A program made the position numbers and the translations under genes. A DNA stretch of 43,571 nt from an uncultured Clostridia bacterium (GTDB lineage Bacteria > Bacillota > Clostridia > Christensenellales > Borkfalkiaceae): positions 1-43,571 of the forward strand of contig CANRAD010000016.1 of NCBI GenBank assembly GCA_947628505.1, given 5' to 3'. Numbering within the stretch: position 1 is the first letter of the stretch; each line of letters opens with the position of its first letter. The notes beneath the pieces are model-generated. The model saw only the letters and a program-made list of their open reading frames with translations, made no database searches and had not been told where the DNA came from. Shown here piece after piece: positions 14,491 through 21,176 of the stretch.

Positions 14491-14511
14491 ATGCCAATCA
14501 GACCGCCATAA
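14491..14511 (+). CDS. Six-codon leader ORF (MPIRPP)
   Basis: AGGAGG lies six bases before the ATG. The frame MPIRPP-stop ends with two prolines, a strong stalling context at termination. It is the counterpart of MKYSRGP-stop at 3441-3464. Confidence 0.45.
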   Translation: MPIRPP

Positions 14512-14608
14512 TCGTTAAAATTTTGCACGCCGAATGAACACCGGTTACATGCCGAAATTACTAAACAGCCCCGCAGGGCGAACGGAACTTATGGAGCGAA
14601 GCGCAACT

Positions 14609-14628
14609 AAGTGTAGTGAGCTACACTT
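14609..14628 (+). other. Candidate MobV-type origin of transfer (oriT)
   Basis: AAGTGTAG (14609-14616), loop TGAG and CTACACTT (14621-14628) form a perfect 8-bp hairpin about 95 bases upstream of the relaxase gene. It matches the pMV158 oriT hairpin at 16 of 20 positions as I recall that sequence, including the TAGTGNG nick context, which would place nic between 14620 and 14621. Confidence 0.65.
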
Positions 14629-14721
14629 CCGCAGGAAGGTGGCCACTACACGACAAGCAGGGTTCCCGAAAATCGCAACGAGGCATAATGTTCAAAGTCA
14701 AAATAAGGAGGGAAAAAATTT

Positions 14722-15672
14722 ATTTCATATTTAGTTTGTCATATGGAAAAGTACACCCGGCAGGAAGTCTCGCCCGTCGAGAAAGAAAATGAAAGAGACG
14801 AGAATTACGAGGCGGCAAATCCTCAAATAGATAGTAGCCGCACAAGCCGCAATTATCATTTGGCTGTGCCGCTGCCGACGTATATGGAGTTTATAAACGC
14901 AAGGTTATCAACCTTGACTTTAAAGCGCAAGTTGCGGTCGGACGCCATTTATATGAATTCCTTTGTTTTGACTTCCGACAGGGAATTTTTCGACAGCCTG
15001 CCGCCTGCCGTAGAGAGAGAATTTTTCAGGGACTGCGCGAAGTTTTTTGCGGACAAATACGGCGCGGAAAACATAATCTCTGCCGTAGTCCACAAGGACG
15101 AAACAACACCTCACCTACACCTCAACATAGTGCCGATAGTAAACGGCAAGCTGTGTTCAAAGGATTTGTTCGACAGGCAGAAACTCTCTCAACTTCAAAC
15201 GGAGTTTTACGAGAAGGTCGGCAAGAAATGGGGTTTGGAAAGAGGGAAATTTAAAAGCGGAGCAAAGCACCTGAAAGCCGCCGAATACAAGGCTCAGAAA
15301 ATCGTAGCGGAAGCCGAGGAGCGCACGGCGCAGGCGGAAGCGGCAAGCAAGCCCTACCGCGATGCGTTGGAACAGGCGCAAAAGGGCAACTATGCGTGGA
15401 CGCCCGGCGGTCTTAAAAAACAGGCGATAGCGGCGACGGCTGAAACAATTAAAACCAAAAAGGAAAACGAGGATTTGACGAGGCGTTTGGATATATCTAT
15501 GCAAGAAGCCTTGCATTACGCGAGGAAAGCGGAATCGGCGGAAGAGAGCGCGGCGCAGGGCAAAAGAGCAATGGAATTGCTTGCAAAACTGCGGATAGAA
15601 AACCCTGCGGCATACGCACAGCTCATCCGCCCCACGCCGAAACCCAAATCAAACAACAACTTCAAATTTTAA
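14722..15672 (+). CDS. MobV (Pre/Mob) family relaxase
   Basis: Relaxase that would nick oriT and pilot the strand during mobilisation by a helper element. The metal-binding triad region is AVVHKDETTPHLHLNIVP (HxDE...HxH), preceded by DREFFDSLPP and followed by LFDRQKLSQLQTEFYEKVGKKWGLERG, all in MobM order. The C-terminal third is a charged helical region, shorter than in plasmid MobM. The first ATG is 14743, but the frame is open upstream and encodes ISYLVCHMEKY, matching the conserved MobV N-terminus MSYxVARMxK. The strong AAGGAGG (14706-14712) is spaced for the ATT at 14722, so an ATT start is proposed. The position equal to MobM catalytic His22 is glutamate here. About 316 residues. Confidence 0.85.
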   Translation: MSYLVCHMEKYTRQEVSPVEKENERDENYEAANPQIDSSRTSRNYHLAVPLPTYMEFINARLSTLTLKRKLRSDAIYMNSFVLTSDREFFDSLPPAVEREFFRDCAKFFADKYGAENIISAVVHKDETTPHLHLNIVPIVNGKLCSKDLFDRQKLSQLQTEFYEKVGKKWGLERGKFKSGAKHLKAAEYKAQKIVAEAEERTAQAEAASKPYRDALEQAQKGNYAWTPGGLKKQAIAATAETIKTKKENEDLTRRLDISMQEALHYARKAESAEESAAQGKRAMELLAKLRIENPAAYAQLIRPTPKPKSNNNFKF

Positions 15673-15695
15673 AAAGCGGCAATTTGCTTTACCGA

Positions 15696-15720
15696 GGGCG
15701 GGACACTCAAAGTCCCGCCC
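15696..15720 (+). terminator. Intrinsic terminator after the relaxase gene
   Basis: GGGCGGGAC (15696-15704) pairs with GTCCCGCCC (15712-15720), followed by TTAAATTTTTT. Confidence 0.8.
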
Positions 15721-15752
15721 TTAAATTTTTTCAAAAAACTATTAAATACTAC

Positions 15753-15781
15753 TTGAATTTTACGAATAATTGGGGTACAAT
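15753..15781 (+). promoter_or_regulatory. Promoter of integrase 2
   Basis: TTGAAT (15753-15758), 17 bases, TACAAT (15776-15781); the integrase ATG follows 27 bases later with AAGGAGGA in between. Confidence 0.65.
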
Positions 15782-15808
15782 GGGACCCACAATTCAATAA
15801 GGAGGACA

Positions 15809-17029
15809 ATGACTTATAAACAATTACAGGAGATAACAGAAATTTTAAAGGATATTCCCGACGGCGAGCGGCGCGACAAAGCCGTACAGCTTATGTTGCA
15901 GTCGGCGGCGGAAACAATCACCGAAGAAGTCGTAACCGAGCTGATCGGGAAAAGCAACAACGAGAAAAAAACATCATCGGCAGAAATCAAATTCACAAAA
16001 AAGGAAATTGAAAGTATGTCGAAAACATTTAAAAGAGAATTTATAGCAAACGGTATGGCGGCTCATATCATTGAGCGACCAAGCGGTAAACACGGGGTCT
16101 TTTATGAAATTCGTTATCGCAGAAACGGGTATGACATAGCCGTATCCAACAAAGAGCTGAAAAGGGCAAAGGCAATGTTCGTAGAGGCAACGCAAAATCT
16201 TCCGCCGCCCGAAGTAATCGCAAAAAACAAATTCACTTTCGGCTTTATCGCGGACGAATGGTTGAGATACAAGCGCGGCAAGATTGCCGAGGACACGCGG
16301 AAGGGCTACGAAAGCCAGATACGCAGATTCATCCCCAAAACGTTTATGGATAAGCCCATTAAGGAAATACGCACTTCGGACATAGACGAGGTTATGAACG
16401 CGCTCGACACTCCGCGCAAGTACGAGGACATGCGGACGGTATTCAACAGCATTTTCAAGTATGCAAAGGCGAGCGGCATTGTTACATACAACCCCGTTGA
16501 GATGATACCTTTCAAGCGAGCCGAGCGTGAAAACAGAGACAGACTGACCGACGAGCAGATTAAGATTTTTCTTGCCAACCTGCAAACTCCGTTCTTTAAT
16601 AAAACAAGGAATTTTGCTTACGCCATGTACTTCTTCGGGCTTCGCCCGTGCGAAATAGACGACGAGGCGCACTTTGAAAACGGATTTTTGATTTGCAGGA
16701 ACAGAAAGAGAAAAAACGGGAAAAAGGCATACAAAAAGATACCTATTCCCCGTCAGGCGGAAAAATTATTCGATTTTGATTCGCCCCTTAAATCCCCGCT
16801 TTCATACGACAGAACGCTCGATATAATGAAAAAGGCGTTGCCCGAAGGAGCTATTCCCTACCAACTTCGCCACACTTTTGCCTCTGTGTGCGATGAAAAG
16901 GTGAAAAGAGAAGTCGTAGAGCTTTGGATGGGCGACAGCCCCGAACGGCTTGTAGGCAAAACCTATGTGCATTACAGCGACGATTTTATGCGGCAGGAAA
17001 TGGACAAAGTCAACTTTGTCGTAGCATAA
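15809..17029 (+). CDS. Tyrosine recombinase (integrase of element 2)
   Basis: About 406 residues from the ATG at 15809, which follows AAGGAGGA; an upstream in-frame ATG at 15770 lies inside the promoter and is discarded. Same plan as integrase 1: N-terminal helical region, the shared KFTKKEIESM stretch (61-70), an arm-binding segment, a core-binding domain and a catalytic domain with Arg279 (FGLRPCEI), Arg354 (YQLRHTFA) and Tyr386 (TYVHYSDD). Two positions usually occupied by histidine are Tyr351 (HxLR box) and Asp376 (MGDS instead of GH), so catalysis may rely on other residues. It should recombine at the tRNA-Cys 3' end 160 bp away. A ribosome-like site, AAAAAAGGAAATTGAAAG, precedes Met70. 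Confidence 0.9.
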   Translation: MTYKQLQEITEILKDIPDGERRDKAVQLMLQSAAETITEEVVTELIGKSNNEKKTSSAEIKFTKKEIESMSKTFKREFIANGMAAHIIERPSGKHGVFYEIRYRRNGYDIAVSNKELKRAKAMFVEATQNLPPPEVIAKNKFTFGFIADEWLRYKRGKIAEDTRKGYESQIRRFIPKTFMDKPIKEIRTSDIDEVMNALDTPRKYEDMRTVFNSIFKYAKASGIVTYNPVEMIPFKRAERENRDRLTDEQIKIFLANLQTPFFNKTRNFAYAMYFFGLRPCEIDDEAHFENGFLICRNRKRKNGKKAYKKIPIPRQAEKLFDFDSPLKSPLSYDRTLDIMKKALPEGAIPYQLRHTFASVCDEKVKREVVELWMGDSPERLVGKTYVHYSDDFMRQEMDKVNFVVA

Positions 17030-17086
17030 ATAAGCGATATTTTATTAAAACGGCTTTAAAATAATTAACGGCGCAAACGCGGTTTT

Positions 17087-17107
17087 ACTCCCCAAATTAC
17101 TCCCCAA
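17087..17107 (+). promoter_or_regulatory. Integrase arm-type repeats, element 2 right end
   Basis: ACTCCCCAA at 17087-17095 and 17099-17107, matching the pair at 5462-5481. Confidence 0.55.
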
Positions 17108-17174
17108 AAGGTGAGGTTTTTGAGTAAAAAACAAAAAATCAACCCCATATCTTGTGGATACGGAGTTGAAATCA

Positions 17175-17190
17175 ACACAATATATTGTGT
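17175..17190. repeat. Perfect 16-bp palindrome next to the att site
   Basis: ACACAATA/TATTGTGT lies two bases from the right att repeat. Its 12-bp core ACAATATATTGT recurs at 17584-17595, beyond the tRNA cluster. Confidence 0.5.
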
Positions 17191-17191
17191 T

Positions 17192-17218
17192 TTTGGAGGC
17201 GCCACCCGGATTTGAACC
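17192..17218 (-). repeat. Right att repeat (within intact tRNA-Cys)
   Basis: 27 bp identical to 5324-5350; overlaps the T-arm, acceptor and CCA end of tRNA-Cys. Confidence 0.88.
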
Positions 17219-17268
17219 GGGGAGTCAGGGTTTTGCAGACCCTTGCCTTACCACTTGGCTATGACGCC
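17194..17268 (-). tRNA. tRNA-Cys (anticodon GCA)
   Basis: Minus strand: acceptor GGCGTCA/TGGCGCC, anticodon loop CTGCAAA, encoded CCA. 72 nt plus CCA. Third gene of the Val-Gly-Cys operon; its 3' end is supplied by element 2. Confidence 0.95.
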
Positions 17269-17296
17269 TTATAAAAAAACAGCGCAACCGAAATAT

Positions 17297-17371
17297 TGGA
17301 GCGGGAGACGAGATTCGAACCCGCGACATTTACCTTGGCAAGGTAACGCTCTACCACTGAGCCACTCCCGC
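17297..17371 (-). tRNA. tRNA-Gly (anticodon GCC)
   Basis: Minus strand: acceptor GCGGGAG/CTCCCGC, anticodon loop TTGCCAA, encoded CCA. 72 nt plus CCA. Second gene of the operon. Confidence 0.95.
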
Positions 17372-17396
17372 ATATTTTCAGCCGCACTGTTTTCGT

Positions 17397-17472
17397 TGGT
17401 GGGAGCTACAGGGCTCGAACCTGTGACCCACTGCTTGTAGGGCAGTTGCTCTCCCAACTGAGCTAAGCTCCC
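17397..17472 (-). tRNA. tRNA-Val (anticodon UAC) with C33
   Basis: Minus strand: acceptor GGGAGCT/AGCTCCC, D-stem GCTC/GAGC, anticodon stem ACTGC/GCAGT, T-loop TTCGAGC, encoded CCA. The seven-base anticodon loop reads CCTACAA, giving UAC but a C at position 33 where U is almost invariant. 73 nt plus CCA. Confidence 0.9.
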
Positions 17473-17484
17473 AAACGCTTAATT

Positions 17485-17513
17485 AATATATCAAATATAA
17501 ATTCAAAAATCAA
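17485..17513 (-). promoter_or_regulatory. Promoter of the tRNA operon
   Basis: On the minus strand TTGATT (17513-17508), 17 bases, TATATT (17490-17485), about 12 bases before tRNA-Val. Confidence 0.75.
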
Positions 17514-17889
17514 GCGATTTTTCAGTTAATTCTGTAAATTCCGTAAATTTTTTGAATATTAGTTGCACGCCGCGCACGCTTCCACAATATATTGTATTCC
17601 GCGCTTTTTGAGATTGTTCTCCGGCTTCAACTTCGCTTGAACATTTCTTCGGATATCGCCGTCCCCCTTCCCCCATCGCGGAAAATTAAACCCTTTCCGC
17701 CTCTTCATTATCGCCGCCCGCCGCCACTTCGCGGCGGGCGGCGATTTACATAAATCAATCGGCGAGGAACGCGCGAATATTCGACTTTCCTACGGTTGAG
17801 GGCTATATGCCTTACGCCTCTCCCGCCCTTTTAATTATACGGCAAGCAAAACCCGAAAGGCAGTACATTCGGAAATTTTAAATATGAAC
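17514..17889. other. Intergenic region, no gene seen; large GC hairpin
   Basis: No credible coding frame. A 15-bp perfect stem at 17710-17724/17731-17745 with a CACTTC loop is the main feature; it has no T-run, so a terminator role is uncertain. ACAATATATTGT at 17584-17595 repeats the core of the palindrome beside element 2. Confidence 0.5.
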
Positions 17890-17918
17890 GTATAAATAGG
17901 CTCACCGACGGCAATAAC
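17890..17918 (+). promoter_or_regulatory. Sigma-F-like promoter of spoIIR
   Basis: GTATA (17890-17894), 15 bases, then GGCAATAAC (17910-17918), close to the forespore sigma-F pattern GYATA...GGNNANANT, one base shorter in spacing. spoIIR belongs to the sigma-F regulon in Bacillus. Confidence 0.5.
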
Positions 17919-17945
17919 ACTGCCGTAATCAAAGCGAGGCGAACC

Positions 17946-18473
17946 ATGAAAAATTTTTGCATAACTTTTTTTGTATTATTCATAATAATTGCAACGGTAG
18001 TTTGCGCGGGCGTTATTATGCCCGAAGCGGAATCCGGAACGGACTATCTCAGAATACACGTGCGCGCCAATTCGAACAGTCGCGAGGATCAGGCGGTGAA
18101 ATATAAAGTCAAGGACGAAGTGGTAAAATTCATAACGCCTTTCGCCGCCCAATGCACGGACTTCGAAAAGGCCGAAGAGATAATCTCCGGGCAACTCGAA
18201 GAAATCGAGCGCATATGCGATAAAACGCTGAGAGATAACGGCTTCGATTACAAATCGAAAGCGTCGGTGAGAAGCGAAAATTTCCCGACTCGCGTATACG
18301 GCGAATTGACTTTGGAAGCGGGCATATACGACGCTCTTATAATCGAATTGGGCTCGGGCGCAGGCGACAATTGGTGGTGCGTTATTTACCCGCCGCTATG
18401 TTTTACCGCAGGCAACGGAAAACCCGAATACCGTTCCGCCATATTCGACATATTGCGAAAATTTTTCAATTGA
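17946..18473 (+). CDS. spoIIR: Stage II sporulation protein R
   Basis: A 175-residue secreted signalling protein made in the forespore; in Bacillus it triggers SpoIIGA to process pro-sigma-E in the mother cell. It has an N-terminal hydrophobic signal/anchor (about 5-22), then the family core YLRIHVRANSNSREDQAVKYKVKDEVV, FPTRVYG, GIYDALII and the very conserved NWWCVIYPPLCF near residues 141-152. It is the first gene of a sporulation/germination run with sleB and ypeB, preceded by a sigma-F-like promoter. Length agrees with the family. This is direct evidence that the organism belongs to an endospore-forming lineage. Confidence 0.93.
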   Translation: MKNFCITFFVLFIIIATVVCAGVIMPEAESGTDYLRIHVRANSNSREDQAVKYKVKDEVVKFITPFAAQCTDFEKAEEIISGQLEEIERICDKTLRDNGFDYKSKASVRSENFPTRVYGELTLEAGIYDALIIELGSGAGDNWWCVIYPPLCFTAGNGKPEYRSAIFDILRKFFN

Positions 18474-18521
18474 CGCATACCTAATATAAATACGCTCGCC
18501 GTTCGCGGGCAAGGAGGAAAA

Positions 18522-19259
18522 ATGAAAAAAGCACTTAGAATGGGCGTGGTGGCTCTTGCGGCCGCCGCAGTGAGTTGCGCCACCGCCTTATTCGATTTGG
18601 GACACACAAGCGAAAATACTGACTTGCCGCCCTACGTTCAGACTGCTGTTTTAAAGCAGGGTGCAAGCGGCGGCGAAGTTAAGGAATTACAAAGGCGCCT
18701 CAAACAGTGGGGATACTACACAGGCGCGGTTGACGGCATTTACGGCAAGGCCACGGTGGAAGCGGTTAAATATTTCCAACGCAAAAACGGCTTGAAGGCC
18801 GACGGCATCGCCGGAAAAGCGACATTCGAAGCTCTGGGAATGAACGATTCCGCCAACGCGCTTAAAAACGACGGAAGCCAAAGCGGCTCGACCGGTTCGG
18901 ATTATACGAGCTCCGACACTTATCTCCTCGCAAAATGTATATATGCCGAAGCCCGCGGCGAAAGCTATGCCGGACAGGTTGCCGTGGGAGCGGTCATTTT
19001 GAACCGCGTGCGTTCAAGTAAGTTCCCCAACACTATCTCGGGCGTAATATATCAGAAAAACGCGTTTACGGCGGTAAGCGACGGACAAATAAATCTCAGT
19101 CCCGACAAAACCGCAATGAACGCCGCGCAGGACGCCATCAACGGCTGGGATCCCACCTACGGTTGCCTTTATTACTACAATCCCGCGGTGGCGACGAGCT
19201 CTTGGATATTCGGCAGACAGACTGTTACCACTATCGGTAAACACGTATTTGCAATTTAG
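18522..19259 (+). CDS. sleB: Spore cortex-lytic enzyme SleB
   Basis: A 245-residue cell-wall hydrolase. An N-terminal hydrophobic signal segment (about 7-30) precedes a peptidoglycan-binding repeat (about 47-105: LKQGASGGEVKELQRRLKQWGYYTGAVDGIYGKATVEAVKYFQ...GLKADGIAGKATFEAL) and a Hydrolase_2/SleB catalytic domain (about 125-245) with the acid in IYAEARGE. SleB is a lytic transglycosylase degrading cortex peptidoglycan during germination. AAGGAGG six bases upstream sets the ATG. ypeB follows after 10 bases; the two products normally depend on each other for stability in the dormant spore. Confidence 0.92.
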   Translation: MKKALRMGVVALAAAAVSCATALFDLGHTSENTDLPPYVQTAVLKQGASGGEVKELQRRLKQWGYYTGAVDGIYGKATVEAVKYFQRKNGLKADGIAGKATFEALGMNDSANALKNDGSQSGSTGSDYTSSDTYLLAKCIYAEARGESYAGQVAVGAVILNRVRSSKFPNTISGVIYQKNAFTAVSDGQINLSPDKTAMNAAQDAINGWDPTYGCLYYYNPAVATSSWIFGRQTVTTIGKHVFAI

Positions 19260-19269
19260 GGGGTAAAAA

Positions 19270-21135
19270 ATGAGTAAAAAACAAGTTTCAAGCGGCGCCG
19301 AAAAGGCGGAAAAACTGACCAAAACAAATTCCGCCGCAAAAAATTCCACAGCCGAAAAAAATAAACCCGTAAAGGAAAAGAAGGTTAAAACCGCCTCTTC
19401 CAAGGGCAAAAACGTGAAAAAGAACAAGCCCGTAAAGGACGTTTCTTCGAAGAAAGCGCAGAAAAAAGAAATCCGCGAGCAGAAGAAACTCGAAGCGGCC
19501 AGAATCCGCGCGGAAAAAAAGCAGAAGAAACTCGAAAAGAAGCTCGACGCAAAGCAGAAGCGCCTCGACAGAATAGCCGCCTCCAAACAGGCGAGAGCTG
19601 ACAGAAAAGAGGCTCGCCGCGAGCGCAAAGATATGCTCAAACACGAGACAAAAGAGGCTCGGATCGAGAGAAAACGCAGCGAAAAAGAGGCTAAGATAGA
19701 AGCTCGCGTGGCAAAACGCCAGGCCGCTCTCGAAGAGAGAAAGGCAAAGCGGGAACATCGCCTCAAAGTGCGCGCGGAAAAGCGCGCGGCCAAAAACGAC
19801 AGACGTCATGCCCCCGGCTTCGGCGGCTGGCTCGCCGCGGTGATTTCGCTCGGCGTAACCACCCTCGCTCTCGGAACCATGCTGACGTTCGGCTGGATAT
19901 ATATGAACGGCGTACAGGCGGAAATGACTTCCGCGCATACAGAAAGCGTATACGAGCTCAACTCCGTTGTGGATAATCTCGATACCAATCTTTCGAAAGC
20001 GCGCGTTGCCAACACCCGCAACGAACAAGTGAAACTGCTCTCCGAAATAGCCGTGGAAAGCGAAATGGCCGAGACTATATTAGAACGTTTGCCCGTGGAC
20101 ATGACGTTGACGCGCAACATGACTTCGTTCGTCAACAAGATGGGCGACAGCGCTCAGACAATGCTCTTATCGGTTGCCAACGGCAGAAGGCTCACCGAAA
20201 GTCAGATAGCCACGCTCGACTATATGTACGAGACAAATCTTCAACTCAAAAAGATACTCAACGAGATGACGACGAAAGCGGACGGCGGAGACATTCTCGA
20301 AATGATACGCGGCAACGAAAACGGCCTTATGTACGTTACGTTCGGCGATATCGAGAACACGCCCGTTGAAACGCCGAAAGAAATTCACGACGGGCCTTTT
20401 GCGGAAAACCTCGAAAAGGTAAGTCCCAAAAATCTCGAAGGCCTCGAAGAGATAACCGCGGCGAAAGCCGAGGAACTCGCTCAACAGTACTTTGCCGACT
20501 ACGGCGTGAAGAGCGTGGACTGCACGGGAGAAGTTGCGGCCGAACAGCTCGACCTTTACAACGTAACCGTTAAAACCGAAAACGGCAACATGTGGGCGCA
20601 GATATCCAAAAAAGGCGGAAAAGTAGTTGAATTCAACAGCTACAAAAACTGCTCCGACAAGAATTTCTCGGTTGAAAGATGCATTGATATTGCCGAAGAT
20701 TTCCTCGACGACCTCGGATTCGACGATATGAAGGCCGTATGGACAAGCGAAAACGGCACGACGTGCAATCTCAACTTCGCATACGTCGACGACGGCGTTA
20801 TAGTATACTCCGACCTCGTAAAAGTGAAAGTCTGCGAAGAGCGCGGCATAGTTACCGGAATGGAAGCGCTGAGCTATGTGCTCAACCATACCGACAGAAA
20901 GACGCCCGCCGCCAATATATCCAAAGCGGAGGCAAAAACAAAACTCAATGCCGATTTCGACATCAAATCTTCGAGACTCTGTCTCATTCCCCTCGACGGC
21001 AACGAAAGGCTTGCTTACGAATTCTACGGAACTTACGGCGAAAACGACTATTATATCTATGTGGACGCGCAAAACGGCCAGGAGATAGAGATGTTCACCG
21101 TTATAGGCACCGCTCAGGGCAGAGCTCTGATGTAA
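19270..21135 (+). CDS. ypeB: Germination protein YpeB with long charged N-terminal extension
   Basis: A 621-residue partner of SleB. The C-terminal ~430 residues match YpeB: a membrane segment (about 185-211), the helical stretch VYELNSVVDNLDTNLSKARVANT.., LDYMYETNLQLKKILNEM and PepSY-like repeats to the end. Residues 1-183 are unusual: an almost uninterrupted K/R/E/A-rich stretch predicted to be a long charged helix or coiled coil on the inner side of the forespore membrane. Ordinary YpeB proteins are about 450 residues and begin near the membrane segment. The frame is continuous with sleB-like codon usage, so this is probably a real extension, not a misplaced start; internal starts without it lack a strong ribosome site. 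Confidence 0.9.
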   Translation: MSKKQVSSGAEKAEKLTKTNSAAKNSTAEKNKPVKEKKVKTASSKGKNVKKNKPVKDVSSKKAQKKEIREQKKLEAARIRAEKKQKKLEKKLDAKQKRLDRIAASKQARADRKEARRERKDMLKHETKEARIERKRSEKEAKIEARVAKRQAALEERKAKREHRLKVRAEKRAAKNDRRHAPGFGGWLAAVISLGVTTLALGTMLTFGWIYMNGVQAEMTSAHTESVYELNSVVDNLDTNLSKARVANTRNEQVKLLSEIAVESEMAETILERLPVDMTLTRNMTSFVNKMGDSAQTMLLSVANGRRLTESQIATLDYMYETNLQLKKILNEMTTKADGGDILEMIRGNENGLMYVTFGDIENTPVETPKEIHDGPFAENLEKVSPKNLEGLEEITAAKAEELAQQYFADYGVKSVDCTGEVAAEQLDLYNVTVKTENGNMWAQISKKGGKVVEFNSYKNCSDKNFSVERCIDIAEDFLDDLGFDDMKAVWTSENGTTCNLNFAYVDDGVIVYSDLVKVKVCEERGIVTGMEALSYVLNHTDRKTPAANISKAEAKTKLNADFDIKSSRLCLIPLDGNERLAYEFYGTYGENDYYIYVDAQNGQEIEMFTVIGTAQGRALM

Positions 21136-21140
21136 TAAAA

Positions 21141-21169
21141 AAGACGACGCTATATCGCGTCGTCTTTTT
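21141..21169. terminator. Bidirectional terminator between ypeB and the GTPase operon
   Basis: AAGACGACGC (21141-21150), loop TATATC, GCGTCGTCTT (21157-21166) and a T-run; A-run on the other side serves the convergent gene. Confidence 0.9.
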
Positions 21170-21176
21170 GTTTTAC

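Larger units (their letters stand above)
5324..17218. mobile_element. Element 2: integrated mobilisable element in tRNA-Cys
   Basis: Bounded by 27-bp identical direct repeats (5324-5350 and 17192-17218) that correspond to the 3' end of tRNA-Cys: the right copy belongs to the intact gene, the left one is the displaced end. Contents: integrase beside the intact tRNA, arm-type repeats just inside both ends, a MobV relaxase with oriT-like hairpin, a methyltransferase/nuclease-like pair, an ATPase, a phage packaging fragment and a radical SAM protein. No conjugation pore genes are seen, so it should be mobilisable rather than self-transmissible. About 11.9 kb. Confidence 0.85.

Noticed and set aside
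19014-20028. Long minus-strand frames across ypeB
   Set aside because: Ser/Arg/Phe-rich shadows of the Lys/Glu-rich YpeB extension; no ribosome site or motif.
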